Shown: positions 41,482-50,162, counted from the stretch's first letter. The stretch is DNA of 64,000 nt from Anaerolineae bacterium (GCA_022820125.1 JAJEGA010000115.1:1-64000), one strand, 5' to 3'. A program made the numbers and translations. The notes: generated by a model not told the origin, from the sequence alone.

Positions 41482-41885
41482 CTGACACGGTATCTCCAGA
41501 GATAAGAAGCCGTATAATGGCACGGGTACGTTCTAAAGATACGAAACCCGAATTAACGGTGCGTCGACTAATTCATGGCTTGGGATACCGGTATCGTTTG
41601 CATCGCAAAGATCTGCCTGGACGTCCTGACTTGGTGTTCCCATCGCGACGGAAGGTCATTTTCGTAAACGGGTGCTTTTGGCATAATCATGCCAACTGCG
41701 CGAACGTTAGGATTCCCGAGACAAATCGCGAGTATTGGGTATCCAAAATACAAAGAAACAGTGAAAGAGATCGACGAAATCTCGCTCTGCTACAGGAAAG
41801 TGGGTGGCAACCTGAAACAGTATGGGAATGCCAACTCAATGACCTGGACGCGCTGGCCGCCCGCATTATTGAATTTTTGAATTAA
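41478..41885 (+). CDS. vsr: Very short patch repair endonuclease
   Basis: 135 residues. Nicks DNA 5' of the T in T:G mismatches that arise when 5-methylcytosine deaminates, protecting the methylated sites. Matches E. coli Vsr at its key positions: MARVRSKDTKPE, the catalytic Asp51 in LPGRPDLVFP, and VIFVNGCFWHNH with His69, which corresponds to the E. coli active-site histidine. The GTG start overlaps the nuclease stop by 4 bases, so translation is coupled. Its presence supports real 5-methylcytosine production by the methyltransferase upstream. Confidence 0.95.
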   Translation: MTDTVSPEIRSRIMARVRSKDTKPELTVRRLIHGLGYRYRLHRKDLPGRPDLVFPSRRKVIFVNGCFWHNHANCANVRIPETNREYWVSKIQRNSERDRRNLALLQESGWQPETVWECQLNDLDALAARIIEFLN

Positions 41886-41900
41886 GCGCACATATTCGTG

Positions 41901-41972
41901 TGAGCGCGGCAGGACTCGAACCTGCAACCAATTGATTAAAAGTCAACTGCGCTGCCATTGCGCCACGCGCCC
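41901..41972 (-). tRNA. tRNA-Lys (UUU)
   Basis: Cloverleaf read on the minus strand: acceptor GGGCGCG paired with CGCGCTC (one G-U), anticodon loop GACTTTTAATC with anticodon TTT, T-arm GGTTCGAGTCC, discriminator A. CCA is not encoded. Its 3' end faces the Vsr gene 15 bases away. Confidence 0.95.
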
Positions 41973-42079
41973 AAACGGCCGCGAATTATAGAGCCGCCCC
42001 GCGCTGTATTCAAGCGCCAGCTTGCCCCGCCAGCGCGCGTCAACCGCGAAAACCAGCGCCCGTAAAGGGCTTAGTTCAA

Positions 42080-42108
42080 TTGTCCGATTCTGAATGTGCT
42101 TATATACT
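42080..42108 (+). promoter_or_regulatory. Promoter of the STAND/TPR gene
   Basis: TTGTCC at 42080-42085, 17 bases, then TATACT at 42103-42108, 50 bases ahead of the ATG at 42159. Confidence 0.5.
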
Positions 42109-42158
42109 GAACCTTGATTTAGCGGACTTTAAGTATTTTCGCACTCCCCGGGGGACTT

Positions 42159-44924
42159 ATGGCGGAATTATTACCCCTTGAAGCGCCAGTCACATCGGCG
42201 GCTGCCCTGCCGCTGCGCCGTCTCGGGCGCCCCGTCGGCCGCGACGAATTGCTGCGCGCCCTGTTGCTGCGCCTGCGCCAGGGCCAGCAATTGGTCTTGC
42301 ATGGCGCCGCCGGCACGGGCAAGACGACGGTCGCCGCCACCATCGCCAACGTGCACCTGCAGCAGCACGACCGCCCAGTCTTGTGGCTGAACTGCGACAA
42401 TCCCCCGCTGGTCGAGTTGATCGTCCGCATCGCCCGCGCTTATGGCGACCTGGACAGCTGCAATGCCGACAACCCGCTGACGCGCGCGGCCGCCGTCAAA
42501 GCGCTGCTTGATGAGAAGCAGCCGCTCCTGGTGCTGGATGGCGAGATCGAGACCAAGGCGCTCGCCCCATTTGTCAAGCGCTGCGCGGCGGATGCGCCGC
42601 TGGTGGTTACGAGCGCGATGCCGCTGGCTGAGGGCGATTGGCGCAATCAGCCGATTGGCAACCTGGCGGAGCGCGATGCCGTCCGCTTGTTTAAGCAGAA
42701 AGCTGGCATCAAGGACGACAAGGACGATGTCGCCATCCAGGTCATCGCCGCGCAGCTCAAGCAAGCCGCCTTCCCGCTGGCGCTCGCCGCCCGCAGCATG
42801 ATTATCGCGCGGCAGTCAGCCGCCGAATTCAGCGAGACCTTGGCCGCCGCCTTGGAGCGCTATGACGATGAGGCGTCTATGGCGGCGCTGAGCATCAGCT
42901 TCGACGGCTTGAACGAGCGCCTGCGCGACTTGCTGCTTTTCCTTTGCGCGACCGTGCGCGGCGAAGCCTCGGTCGCCTTTCTGAATCTGCTGAGCGGCAT
43001 CGCCTCCGAGTCCATCGACATGTCCATGACCATCCTCTCGCGCCTGTTTTTGGTGGAGCGTTTCCAAGTCCTTGGCGAAGCCTATTATCGCTTGCACCCG
43101 CTGGCGCGCGAATTCCTGCAAGAGTGGGCGCTGGAACGCGATCGTTTCGATGCCTTGCGCGCCGATATTGTCGATACATCGCGCGATTATCTGGATGTGC
43201 ACAGCGAGAAAGAGGACGTCATTCAGCGGCTCATGATTGAGCTGGGCAACCTCATCGCCACAGCCGAGTGGGCGGGACGCAACGAAGATGCCGAACTGGC
43301 GAGCGAAATCGTTGAAACCCTCGCCCCGCTGGAAGCGCAGCTCAATGCGCAAGGGTTCGCCTACGAGTTGACGCGTCTGCGCGCCGCTCGCGATGGCATA
43401 AGTCTTGAATTTGATGATCCGCCGCAAGAAGAGCCCCAGCCTGAAAAAGAGCCGGCGGCTGAGTTTCAAACAGGGGAACCCGCCGCAAACGAAGACGACT
43501 TGGCATTGCTCGGCGATGACGACGAGCCGCCCCTGCTCGATGGCGCTATCGAGTTGGCAACCTCAAGGGAGGCTGAGGACCTTGACGAGGCAGCGCCGCC
43601 GGAGACGGCCGCCGATGACTCCGCTTTTGTCGCTATTGACGACAAGGACCTGCAATCAGTTAATATCGACCAGCTCCGCACCGCCTTAAACGTGGCGAGC
43701 CAGAATAACGAAACCTCGCGTCAATTGCAGATTCTTAAGGCAATCGCCCGCATGCAGGTCAACCAAGGGCGCGAAAATGACGCCATCGCCACCTACGGCG
43801 ATGTGCTGGAAATCTACGAGAACAGCGAAGACAAAGACGGCGTGCTGGAGACGCTGGATATGCTCGCGGGCTTGCTGGTCAGCAGCCAGAGCGCGCCGGA
43901 AGCCATTGAGCAAGTCAAACTGCGGACGGCGCTGTCTTTCGCGCGCCAGCATGAGGATACGCCGCGCGTGCTGCAAATCCTGGAAGCTGTTGGCAAGGTG
44001 CAGATCGACCAGAACCGCGAGAAGGAAGCAGTCGCCACTTATAACGAAATCCTGGCGATATACGAAAAGCAAGACGATAACAAAGGAATCCTGGAGACGC
44101 TTGACATGCTGGCCGGGCTGCTCGTTCGCAGCGAATCCGCTGTCTCCGCCCTGGCGCAGGTCCAACGCGGTTTGCATTTGGCGCAAGAAATCGCGGATGA
44201 TGAAGCGGAATTGTTCTTGCAGATCACCCGCGGCGATGCGCATAAGGCGCTGGGCGAAGCGGCGCTGGCGGTGGAAGCCTACGAGGCCGCCTTGCGCGGC
44301 GCGCGTCATCGCGACGATATGCAGAATGAAGCGCTGATTCTATACAAGCTGGGTATGGCTTACCTTGAGAGCGGCGATTCGCGCCAGGCTATCGAAATAC
44401 TGGAGGATGCCAACGACCGCTTCAAGCAGCAAGGCAAGCGCGATATGGAAGGGCAGGTGCTGCGTGGCTTGGGCGAGGTCAACGTCAAGCTGGAGCGCTG
44501 GAGCGAAGCGATCAATTTCCACGCCTCGGCGCTTTATATCGCGCGCGAAATTGGCGATCGCGCGCTGGAGGGGCGGCAGCTTCGGCATCTGGGAAAAATC
44601 CTCATCCAGGCGGACAAACTGCCCGAAGCATTAACCCGTTTTCGCCAGGCGCTCCACGTCGCCTATGAGGAGCAAAACAGCGACGACATCATTGGCGTCA
44701 TTGCCGATCTGGTCAGTTTGATGATGCGCAACCTCTTCCTTTCGTCCATCGCCGAATTACTGATCAACGACGGCTTGTCGTATGACCCGGACAACCGCGA
44801 ATTGCAATTGCTGCAGAAGGAAGTCGCTGGCGCGAAAGAGCGCGCCGCCGCCCGCGGCATCGCCCTGGCTGTGGTTGCCGGCAGCGCCCGCGATTACGCC
44901 GCCAACGCCTACAACTACAGCTAG
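42159..44924 (+). CDS. STAND-type ATPase with C-terminal TPR array
   Basis: 921 residues. Residues about 20-330 form an NB-ARC-like ATPase: Walker A GAAGTGKT (49-56), Walker B LLVLDGEIE with Asp127, sensor LVVTSAMP, a GLPL-like FPLALA (205-210), and a winged-helix-like region to about 330 (YYRLHPLAREFLQEW). A very acidic linker spans about 415-500. Residues 505-900 are TPR-like helical repeats, including two almost identical tandem blocks of 82 residues (about 505-586 and 587-668). No DNA-binding, protease, nuclease or TIR effector is fused. Such proteins act as ligand-gated oligomerising switches; the partner here is unknown. Confidence 0.82.
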   Translation: MAELLPLEAPVTSAAALPLRRLGRPVGRDELLRALLLRLRQGQQLVLHGAAGTGKTTVAATIANVHLQQHDRPVLWLNCDNPPLVELIVRIARAYGDLDSCNADNPLTRAAAVKALLDEKQPLLVLDGEIETKALAPFVKRCAADAPLVVTSAMPLAEGDWRNQPIGNLAERDAVRLFKQKAGIKDDKDDVAIQVIAAQLKQAAFPLALAARSMIIARQSAAEFSETLAAALERYDDEASMAALSISFDGLNERLRDLLLFLCATVRGEASVAFLNLLSGIASESIDMSMTILSRLFLVERFQVLGEAYYRLHPLAREFLQEWALERDRFDALRADIVDTSRDYLDVHSEKEDVIQRLMIELGNLIATAEWAGRNEDAELASEIVETLAPLEAQLNAQGFAYELTRLRAARDGISLEFDDPPQEEPQPEKEPAAEFQTGEPAANEDDLALLGDDDEPPLLDGAIELATSREAEDLDEAAPPETAADDSAFVAIDDKDLQSVNIDQLRTALNVASQNNETSRQLQILKAIARMQVNQGRENDAIATYGDVLEIYENSEDKDGVLETLDMLAGLLVSSQSAPEAIEQVKLRTALSFARQHEDTPRVLQILEAVGKVQIDQNREKEAVATYNEILAIYEKQDDNKGILETLDMLAGLLVRSESAVSALAQVQRGLHLAQEIADDEAELFLQITRGDAHKALGEAALAVEAYEAALRGARHRDDMQNEALILYKLGMAYLESGDSRQAIEILEDANDRFKQQGKRDMEGQVLRGLGEVNVKLERWSEAINFHASALYIAREIGDRALEGRQLRHLGKILIQADKLPEALTRFRQALHVAYEEQNSDDIIGVIADLVSLMMRNLFLSSIAELLINDGLSYDPDNRELQLLQKEVAGAKERAAARGIALAVVAGSARDYAANAYNYS

Positions 44925-45217
44925 CGGCCATCACCTGCGCAATCCACGTCCACTACATGATCTGTAGCGGCAAGTTCATTGGGTCGCCCGAAAATGAATG
45001 TGTAGGATATACCGGGTCTAGCACCGGCTGTATCCTACGGGCATCATTTATGTGAAAAGTGTAGGGGCTGCCTACCAGGTCGCCCGTTTTCTGACATGCA
45101 ATTTTTAGGGTCAAGTCATTACGTCGCCCGAAAATGGAGGCAAATGCGCCTGTTGGGAAATCAAAAAGAGGCGACGCCCGCGCGCCGCCCCTTGGAACTC
45201 GCTTCTCTCGGCGCCGC
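44925..45217. repeat. Gap with degenerate REP units and a nested palindrome
   Basis: No gene seen. Degenerate units resembling the REP hairpins lie near 44963-44990, 45059-45087 and 45107-45130. A separate nested palindrome spans 45002-45038: outer arms GTAGGATA/TATCCTAC and inner arms CCGG/CCGG. It may act as a terminator-like stem or protein site; there is no T-run. Confidence 0.5.
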
Positions 45218-45604
45218 TTAGTTCTGGCGCTGCACCATCAGATCCGGCAAATGCTCAATCGCCTGCGACAGCGACGCCTGATGATCCAGATGCTCGCCGA
45301 TGATATCGAAAGGCGCCGCCTGATGCTGCTCGTCGAAGACGATCATCCAACTGCCGTCGTCGCCCTTGACCCAGCGTCCGCCGAAATTGCGCCTTATCGA
45401 TTCGCCCAGGAAAGCGCCCAGCTTCTCCCGTAGCACCGATTTGTCTCCATCGTCGAGCTTCGCCCGATGCTCATCAATATAAGCATCCAGCCATAAAATC
45501 GAATTGGCGGTGTAATCGAGCTGGATGTCTTCCTTTTCGCTCAACACCTCGATGACTAATTCCGCATCTTCCCGCAGTTCCGATGATTCCGCAACGGTAC
45601 TCAA
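45218..45604 (-). CDS. Hypothetical protein
   Basis: 128 residues, family not recognised. It is acidic at the N-terminus (SSELREDAELVIEVLSEKEDIQLDY) and then has a conserved-looking core YTANSILWLDAYIDEHR, LGAFLGESIRRNFGGRWVKG and GSWMIVFDEQH, which has the feel of a small alpha/beta immunity-like or DUF3806-like domain. No signal peptide. The TTG start has AGGAG 8 bases upstream; an overlapping ATG three bases earlier is out of frame and stops at once. It stands alone between REP-rich gaps. Confidence 0.65.
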   Translation of the reverse strand: MSTVAESSELREDAELVIEVLSEKEDIQLDYTANSILWLDAYIDEHRAKLDDGDKSVLREKLGAFLGESIRRNFGGRWVKGDDGSWMIVFDEQHQAAPFDIIGEHLDHQASLSQAIEHLPDLMVQRQN

Positions 45605-45751
45605 TTCATACGCTCCTGTTTCACTAACCGGCCGAAGCCATTACATTTTCACGAGCTAAAAGACGCGCTAGCCCCGATGCGTCTTACTTTTCCATTTTGG
45701 CTGCTGGCCGCTTCGCCTCAGCTTAACCAATAGTGAGGATCGGTTTGACTG

Positions 45752-45823
45752 AGCGGGCAACGGGATTCGAACCCGTGACCTTTTCCTTGGCAAGGAAATG
45801 TTCTACCGCTGAACTATGCCCGC
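45752..45823 (-). tRNA. tRNA-Gly (GCC)
   Basis: Cloverleaf on the minus strand: acceptor GCGGGCA paired with TGCCCGC, anticodon GCC within CCTTGCCAAGG, T-arm GGGTTCGAATCCC, discriminator T. CCA is not encoded. Confidence 0.95.
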
Positions 45824-45930
45824 ATCGCATCGCGCAGTATAACGAAAGGCGCTGCCAATCGCAAGACCGACTTCGGTACGGTAGTGTATCCATTTTGGTT
45901 GAATATAGAAAACATCATCATTCAAGCATC

Positions 45931-45999
45931 TGTAGGGGCGAGCACGTGGCTCGCCCACTTGATAATCTCCGGCGGGCGATTCACAGAATCGCCCCTACA
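45931..45999. repeat. REP doublet
   Basis: TGTAGGGGCG to CGCCCCTACA, 69 bp, two opposed hairpins. The left unit is identical over its first 20 bases to the unit at 11609. Confidence 0.8.
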
Positions 46000-46150
46000 A
46001 TTTTCGCTAAAGAATGATGTCGAGCTGAAAGAATATCACGCTTGACGTAAATTCCAACCGACTTCAATACACTACCTCGGTACTGGCCGGGCAATCGCAT
46101 CAAATGAAGTTGCGCTGATAAATAACATTTTTCCCTCACATTTCGTAATC

Positions 46151-46225
46151 TGTAGGGGCGTTTCGCTGAAACGCCCGCAAAATTTATGTCATATTCAACG
46201 AGCGTATCGGCGATACGCCCCTACA
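46151..46225. repeat. REP doublet with variant stems
   Basis: TGTAGGGGCG to CGCCCCTACA, 75 bp. Here both stem tops are changed together (GGCGTTTCGCTGAAACGCC and GCGTATCGGCGATACGC), so pairing is preserved although sequence differs. Confidence 0.8.
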
Positions 46226-46360
46226 TTTTCACATTTTTCGTGGCGAAAGGCGCATTATGATTTTGGTGAGATTGCCCTGCGGTACTGGCGGACCAGCCGC
46301 GCCTCGCCGAGAAGGCGCCCGCATAAAAAGGCGAGAACAGGCGAAATCCGCCGCTTCGCC

Positions 46361-46366
46361 TATAAT
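46361..46366 (+). promoter_or_regulatory. Consensus -10 box ahead of the patatin gene
   Basis: TATAAT 35 bases before the ATG at 46402; no clear -35. Confidence 0.35.
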
Positions 46367-46401
46367 GAGGCTTTAAGCCGCTAGCCCGTTCCGAGCCGCT
46401 A

Positions 46402-47484
46402 ATGACCTTGCGCCCCGAGTACAAATTCCTCTTCAATCCTTACGCGAAAGATCTGATCCTGTCGATTGACGGCGGCGGCATGCGCGGTGTGATCGCCTTG
46501 GCTATGCTCTGCTGGCTGGAGGAGCAGGCCGGCAAGCCCGCCTATGAACTCTTCAAGCTGGTCGGGGGCACCAGCACGGGCGCGTTGATTTGCGCCGGCT
46601 TGGGGCTGGGGATGAGCGCCCGCGAAATCATGGACGAAATCTACAAGAAGCGCCTGCCCAAAGCCTTTAATCGCGCCAAACGTTTTCTCTGGCTGCGCTT
46701 CCTGCTCAACGGCTTGCGTCACCTTTATCCATACGGACCCTTCCTCAAAGCGCTCGGTCCGCTGGGCGCGGGCCTGCGCGTCGGCGATATCGAGACGCCG
46801 ACTATCCTGCTGACCACCAAAGACCTGCGCACCAGCTCGACTTATTACATCATAAACGCGGGACCGGGCGCGCCGCTCTTCGCCCACTGGCCGCTGGCCG
46901 GCGCCGTCGCCGCCAGTGTGGCCGCGCCGCTATTCTTCCCGCCCGTGGACGGCAACCTGGTCGATGGCGGCGTCGGCGCTTTCGGCAATCCCTGCTTGGC
47001 GACCTCGGTCGAAGCGGTGCAATACCTCGACATGGCGCCGGAGAACCTGATCCATATCTCACTCGGCAACGGCTACCAATCCAATGTGCAGGAGGAAGGG
47101 GCGGGGCGCGGCTTTTGGCTGAAGTCCTGGATTGAATACTTGCTATCTGAAGGCTTGGACGATGCCGCCATGCAGCAGGTTTTCATGACCCGCGCCATCT
47201 ACCGCACGATGGACTTCCGTCGTTACAACCCGGCGCTCAACCGCGGTAGCATAAAGCACAACCTCGACCTGGATTGCGGCGACATCGACCCCGCTGGGCT
47301 CGCGCTCGACAGCGGCTCACATGAGGAGATCGAGTTGATGGAGCGGATTGGTTACGCCTATGCCTCAAAGATCGACTGGATGAAAGAGCGGGCGCTGCCC
47401 TGGAATACTATCGGCGGGCAGGCTGAGCCGGGCTACGAGCACAGTGATTGGACCAACTCGCCCTTTGCCGCGCAGAAGTTTTAG
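46402..47484 (+). CDS. Patatin-like phospholipase
   Basis: 360 residues. Acyl hydrolase with a Ser-Asp dyad. The oxyanion motif is LSIDGGGMRGVIAL, the nucleophile Ser is in VGGTSTGALI, and the Asp is in LVDGGVGAFGNP. Members deacylate membrane lipids. The layout is that of the short bacterial CapV/patatin type with no extra domain. No signal peptide, so intracellular. No CD-NTase or other CBASS gene is nearby, so a housekeeping lipid role is as likely as a defence role. It converges with the glutamine synthetase gene. Confidence 0.9.
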   Translation: MTLRPEYKFLFNPYAKDLILSIDGGGMRGVIALAMLCWLEEQAGKPAYELFKLVGGTSTGALICAGLGLGMSAREIMDEIYKKRLPKAFNRAKRFLWLRFLLNGLRHLYPYGPFLKALGPLGAGLRVGDIETPTILLTTKDLRTSSTYYIINAGPGAPLFAHWPLAGAVAASVAAPLFFPPVDGNLVDGGVGAFGNPCLATSVEAVQYLDMAPENLIHISLGNGYQSNVQEEGAGRGFWLKSWIEYLLSEGLDDAAMQQVFMTRAIYRTMDFRRYNPALNRGSIKHNLDLDCGDIDPAGLALDSGSHEEIELMERIGYAYASKIDWMKERALPWNTIGGQAEPGYEHSDWTNSPFAAQKF

Positions 47485-47518
47485 TCGCGCGACAATCCAA
47501 AATCGCCAGCGCTACAAA

Positions 47519-47547
47519 ATGTAGGGGCGACATATCATGTCGCCCGC
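47519..47547. repeat. Single REP hairpin
   Basis: TGTAGGGGCGACATATCATG followed by TCGCCCGC: one unit in the convergent gap after the patatin gene. Confidence 0.65.
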
Positions 47548-47564
47548 TTGCATGTATCTTGCTG

Positions 47565-47595
47565 AAATCCCTCCCTCTTTATGGGGGAGGGATTT
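47565..47595. terminator. Bidirectional hairpin between convergent genes
   Basis: AAATCCCTCCC pairs perfectly with GGGAGGGATTT around a 9-base loop. It lies 14 bases past the glutamine synthetase stop and 80 bases past the patatin stop. The A/T ends could serve in both directions, though there is no long T-run, so it may instead be another dispersed repeat type. Confidence 0.5.
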
Positions 47596-47608
47596 AGGGT
47601 GGGGGTCA

Positions 47609-49045
47609 CTAAATGCTGAAGTACAACTCGAACTCGTAGGGATGCGGGCGCATCGCCACCGCGTCCTGATCCTCGACCTGCTTGTAGGCGATGTAATTCT
47701 CAATGAAGGCTTCGTTGAAGACGCCGCCCTCAAGCAAGAAGTCGTGATTGGATTCCAGCTCGCGCAGGGCCTCGCCCAGCGTGCCAGGCATCACCGGCGT
47801 GTCATGATCGCCCTCGTAGAGGTCGGCGGTCGCCGCTTCGCCCGGATCAATCTGATTCTTGATGCCGTCAATGCCCGCCATCAACAGCGCCGGCATGCAG
47901 AGATAGGGATTCGCCGCCGGATCGGGCCAGCGCGCCTCGACGCGTTTGGCTTTGGGATTGTTGCTGTACATCGGGATGCGGATGCCAGCCGAGCGGTTGC
48001 GCGCCGAATAAATCAAATTGACCGGCGCTTCATAACCGGGCACCAAACGGCGATAGCTGTTGGTGATTGGGTTGGTGAAGGCGGCGGTCGCGCCCGCGTG
48101 CTTGATCAGCCCGCCGATATACCAGAGCGCCATCTGGCTCAAGCCGGCGTACATATCGCCACCGAAGAGCGGCACGCCGTCTTTCCACAGCGACTGATGC
48201 ACGTGCATCCCAGAGCCGTTCTCTTCAAACAGCGGCTTGGGCATGAAGGTGGCGTGCAAGCCATTGGCCATCGCCACGTTCTTGACGATGTACTTGAAAG
48301 TGACCATCGTATCCGCCATTTGCAGCAGCGGCGCGTATTTCAGATCAATCTCGGCTTGGCCCGCGCCACCCACCTCGTGGTGATGCACCTCGACCTCCAT
48401 GCCGACGTCTATCATCGTCTGCACCATCTCGGCGCGGACGTCTTGCGTCTTGTCCAGCGGCGACAGCGGGAAGTAGCCCATCTTGATGCGGTTCATGTGC
48501 CCCTGGGCCGGGTCTTCATTGCCGCTGTTCCAGTCGCCCTCGAAGGAATCGACGCGGTAGAAGCTGCTGTTCTCCGAAGTGCTGTACTGTACGTTGTCGA
48601 ACATGAAAAACTCGGCTTCCGGACCGAAGTAGGCGATATCCGCCAGGTCCGAGCCGTCCAAGAAGGCTTCGGCGCGTTTGGCGACGCCGCGCGCGTCCAG
48701 GGCATACGGGGCGCGGCTGATCGGGTCGTGCGCGTCGCAATACATCGCCAGCGTGTTGTAGCTGAAGAACGGGTCGATGTAGGCGGTGCTCAGGTCTGCC
48801 AGCAAAATCATGTCCGATTCGTTGATCGCCTGAAAGCCCTGAATGCTAGAGCCGTCGAAGCCGAACCCCTCTTCAAAAGCGCCCTCATCGACCGACTGAA
48901 TCGGCATGCTGAAGTGTTGAGGCACACCACGAATATCGACAAAGCGCAGATCAATCTCGACGATGTCGTTTTCATTTGCCCAATTCAGCAAAGCTGCGGG
49001 AGATTCCAATGCCGAAGCGGGCGGGACATACCGTGCCATTTCCAT
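47609..49045 (-). CDS. glnA: Glutamine synthetase, type I
   Basis: 478 residues. Makes glutamine from glutamate, ammonia and ATP; a dodecameric cytoplasmic enzyme. The beta-grasp domain has VDIRGVPQHFSMP and GFDGSSIQGF. Catalytic motifs are AEFFMFD, the HHHEVGGAGQAEIDLKY metal/glutamate region, MPKPLFEENGSGMHVHQSLW, RRLVPGYEAPVN and RIPMYSN...EARWPDPAANPYL. The tyrosine that is adenylylated in enteric enzymes may be that in ATADLYEGD, but the flanking sequence differs (no NLYDLPP), so modification is uncertain. AAAGGA sits just before the ATG; a second ATG two codons later is possible. Confidence 0.95.
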   Translation of the reverse strand: MEMARYVPPASALESPAALLNWANENDIVEIDLRFVDIRGVPQHFSMPIQSVDEGAFEEGFGFDGSSIQGFQAINESDMILLADLSTAYIDPFFSYNTLAMYCDAHDPISRAPYALDARGVAKRAEAFLDGSDLADIAYFGPEAEFFMFDNVQYSTSENSSFYRVDSFEGDWNSGNEDPAQGHMNRIKMGYFPLSPLDKTQDVRAEMVQTMIDVGMEVEVHHHEVGGAGQAEIDLKYAPLLQMADTMVTFKYIVKNVAMANGLHATFMPKPLFEENGSGMHVHQSLWKDGVPLFGGDMYAGLSQMALWYIGGLIKHAGATAAFTNPITNSYRRLVPGYEAPVNLIYSARNRSAGIRIPMYSNNPKAKRVEARWPDPAANPYLCMPALLMAGIDGIKNQIDPGEAATADLYEGDHDTPVMPGTLGEALRELESNHDFLLEGGVFNEAFIENYIAYKQVEDQDAVAMRPHPYEFELYFSI

Positions 49046-49310
49046 TTATCCTTTAGCTAGTTACGTGCGAATCAACAATCAGCGCCATAGTAATGGACGA
49101 TTCTCACAACATATACGGTGAATCGACTGGCAATCGCGCGATATTTATTGTGAGTTTTCACTAAAGGCTTGGCGCCAGAAGGGCGCATTCAATGTGCCGC
49201 AGGCAAGCGCTCCGATGCGGACCTGGCAAAAACAGGACTAGCCCCGACTCCACACTCGCTGATAGCATGGCTAAATTGCCGCAAAGCACAGCCGCCGAGG
49301 TCGCCGCAAA

Positions 49311-50081
49311 TTGAAACGAAGCATCTTTGTTTTACTGCTTATGCTCGCCCTTCACCCCCTGCAAGCGCAGGCGCCGCCGCGTCTCATTCCCGAGGTGATC
49401 CGGGTTCACCCGCATGACGCAAGCGCTTTCACCCAGGGCTTGCTCTGGCATGAGGGCCACCTTTACGAATCCACCGGTCTTTATGGCGAATCGACGTTGC
49501 GCCGGGTTGATATCGAAAGCGGCGCGCCAATGCAGCTGCTCGCATTAGACGAAGCCTACTTCGCCGAAGGGCTGGAACTGGTGGGCGGCAAGCTCATTCA
49601 ATTGACCTGGAAAGCGGGCATCGCCTTCGTTTACGATGTCGCCAGCTTTGAACTGATCGACACCATCGAATACGCGGGCGAAGGCTGGGGCTTGTGTTTT
49701 GACGGGCGTTTCCTCTTCATGAGCGACAGCAGTCCCTATCTTTCGCTGCGGGATGCCGAAACATTTGATCTCATCGTCCGCGCCGGCGTCACCTATCAGG
49801 GGCAGCTTGTGCCGGCGCAATTGCTCAATGAACTGGAATGCGTCGGCGATTTCATTTACGCCAACGCCTGGAATACCGATTACATCTTCCGCATCGACAA
49901 ATGGACCGGTGACGTCACCGCCGTGATCGACGCCGCTGCGCTTTTGACCGACGCCGAGAAAGCCGATTTGGCCGCCGGCAGCGTGCTTAACGGCATCGCC
50001 TACAATCCCGAAAGCGAGACCTTCTTCATCACCGGCAAGAATTGGAACAAGATCTTTGAAGTGACCTTCATTTCGCCATAG
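49311..50081 (+). CDS. Glutaminyl-peptide cyclotransferase (plant/bacterial type)
   Basis: 256 residues. Turns N-terminal glutamine of peptides into pyroglutamate with release of ammonia. Signal peptide MKRSIFVLLLMLALHPLQAQA. The five-bladed propeller family motifs are in order: FTQGLLWHEGHLYESTGLYG, GEGWGLCFDG, LNELECVGDFIYANAW and VLNGIAYNPESETFFITGKNW. TTG start with GAGG about 10 bases upstream. It may mature exported proteins. It stands alone, ahead of the MarR gene. Confidence 0.9.
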   Translation: MKRSIFVLLLMLALHPLQAQAPPRLIPEVIRVHPHDASAFTQGLLWHEGHLYESTGLYGESTLRRVDIESGAPMQLLALDEAYFAEGLELVGGKLIQLTWKAGIAFVYDVASFELIDTIEYAGEGWGLCFDGRFLFMSDSSPYLSLRDAETFDLIVRAGVTYQGQLVPAQLLNELECVGDFIYANAWNTDYIFRIDKWTGDVTAVIDAAALLTDAEKADLAAGSVLNGIAYNPESETFFITGKNWNKIFEVTFISP

Positions 50082-50162
50082 CCCCATGCCTGGCCGCCGG
50101 TACGCGCAATCTCTTACACAATTCATATAGACAACTCCGTAATCACCCTATAAGGTTCATAT

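Larger units (their letters stand above)
45605..46401. other. Long intergenic stretch holding tRNA-Gly and two REP doublets
   Basis: Apart from the tRNA, the two repeat doublets and the -10 box listed separately, I see no gene in this 800-base stretch. The part around 46226-46360 has short frames only. Confidence 0.5.

Noticed and set aside
41885..41901. Hairpin CGCACA/TGTGAGCG after vsr as a terminator
   Set aside because: Pairing is short and imperfect and runs into the tRNA 3' end; not enough to call.
45931..46225. Possible CRISPR array from repeated GTAGGGGCG units
   Set aside because: Units are inverted pairs with variable stems and irregular spacing, not direct repeats with spacers, and no cas genes are present.
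46402..47484. CBASS-type defence via the patatin lipase
   Set aside because: No cyclic-nucleotide synthase, E1/E2/JAB genes or sensor gene adjacent; the STAND gene is 1.5 kb away and separated by another gene and a tRNA.
47537..49060. 507-codon + strand frame opposite glnA
   Set aside because: Composition (His/Arg/Ala/Val) is typical of an antisense shadow; the glutamine synthetase reading is unambiguous.
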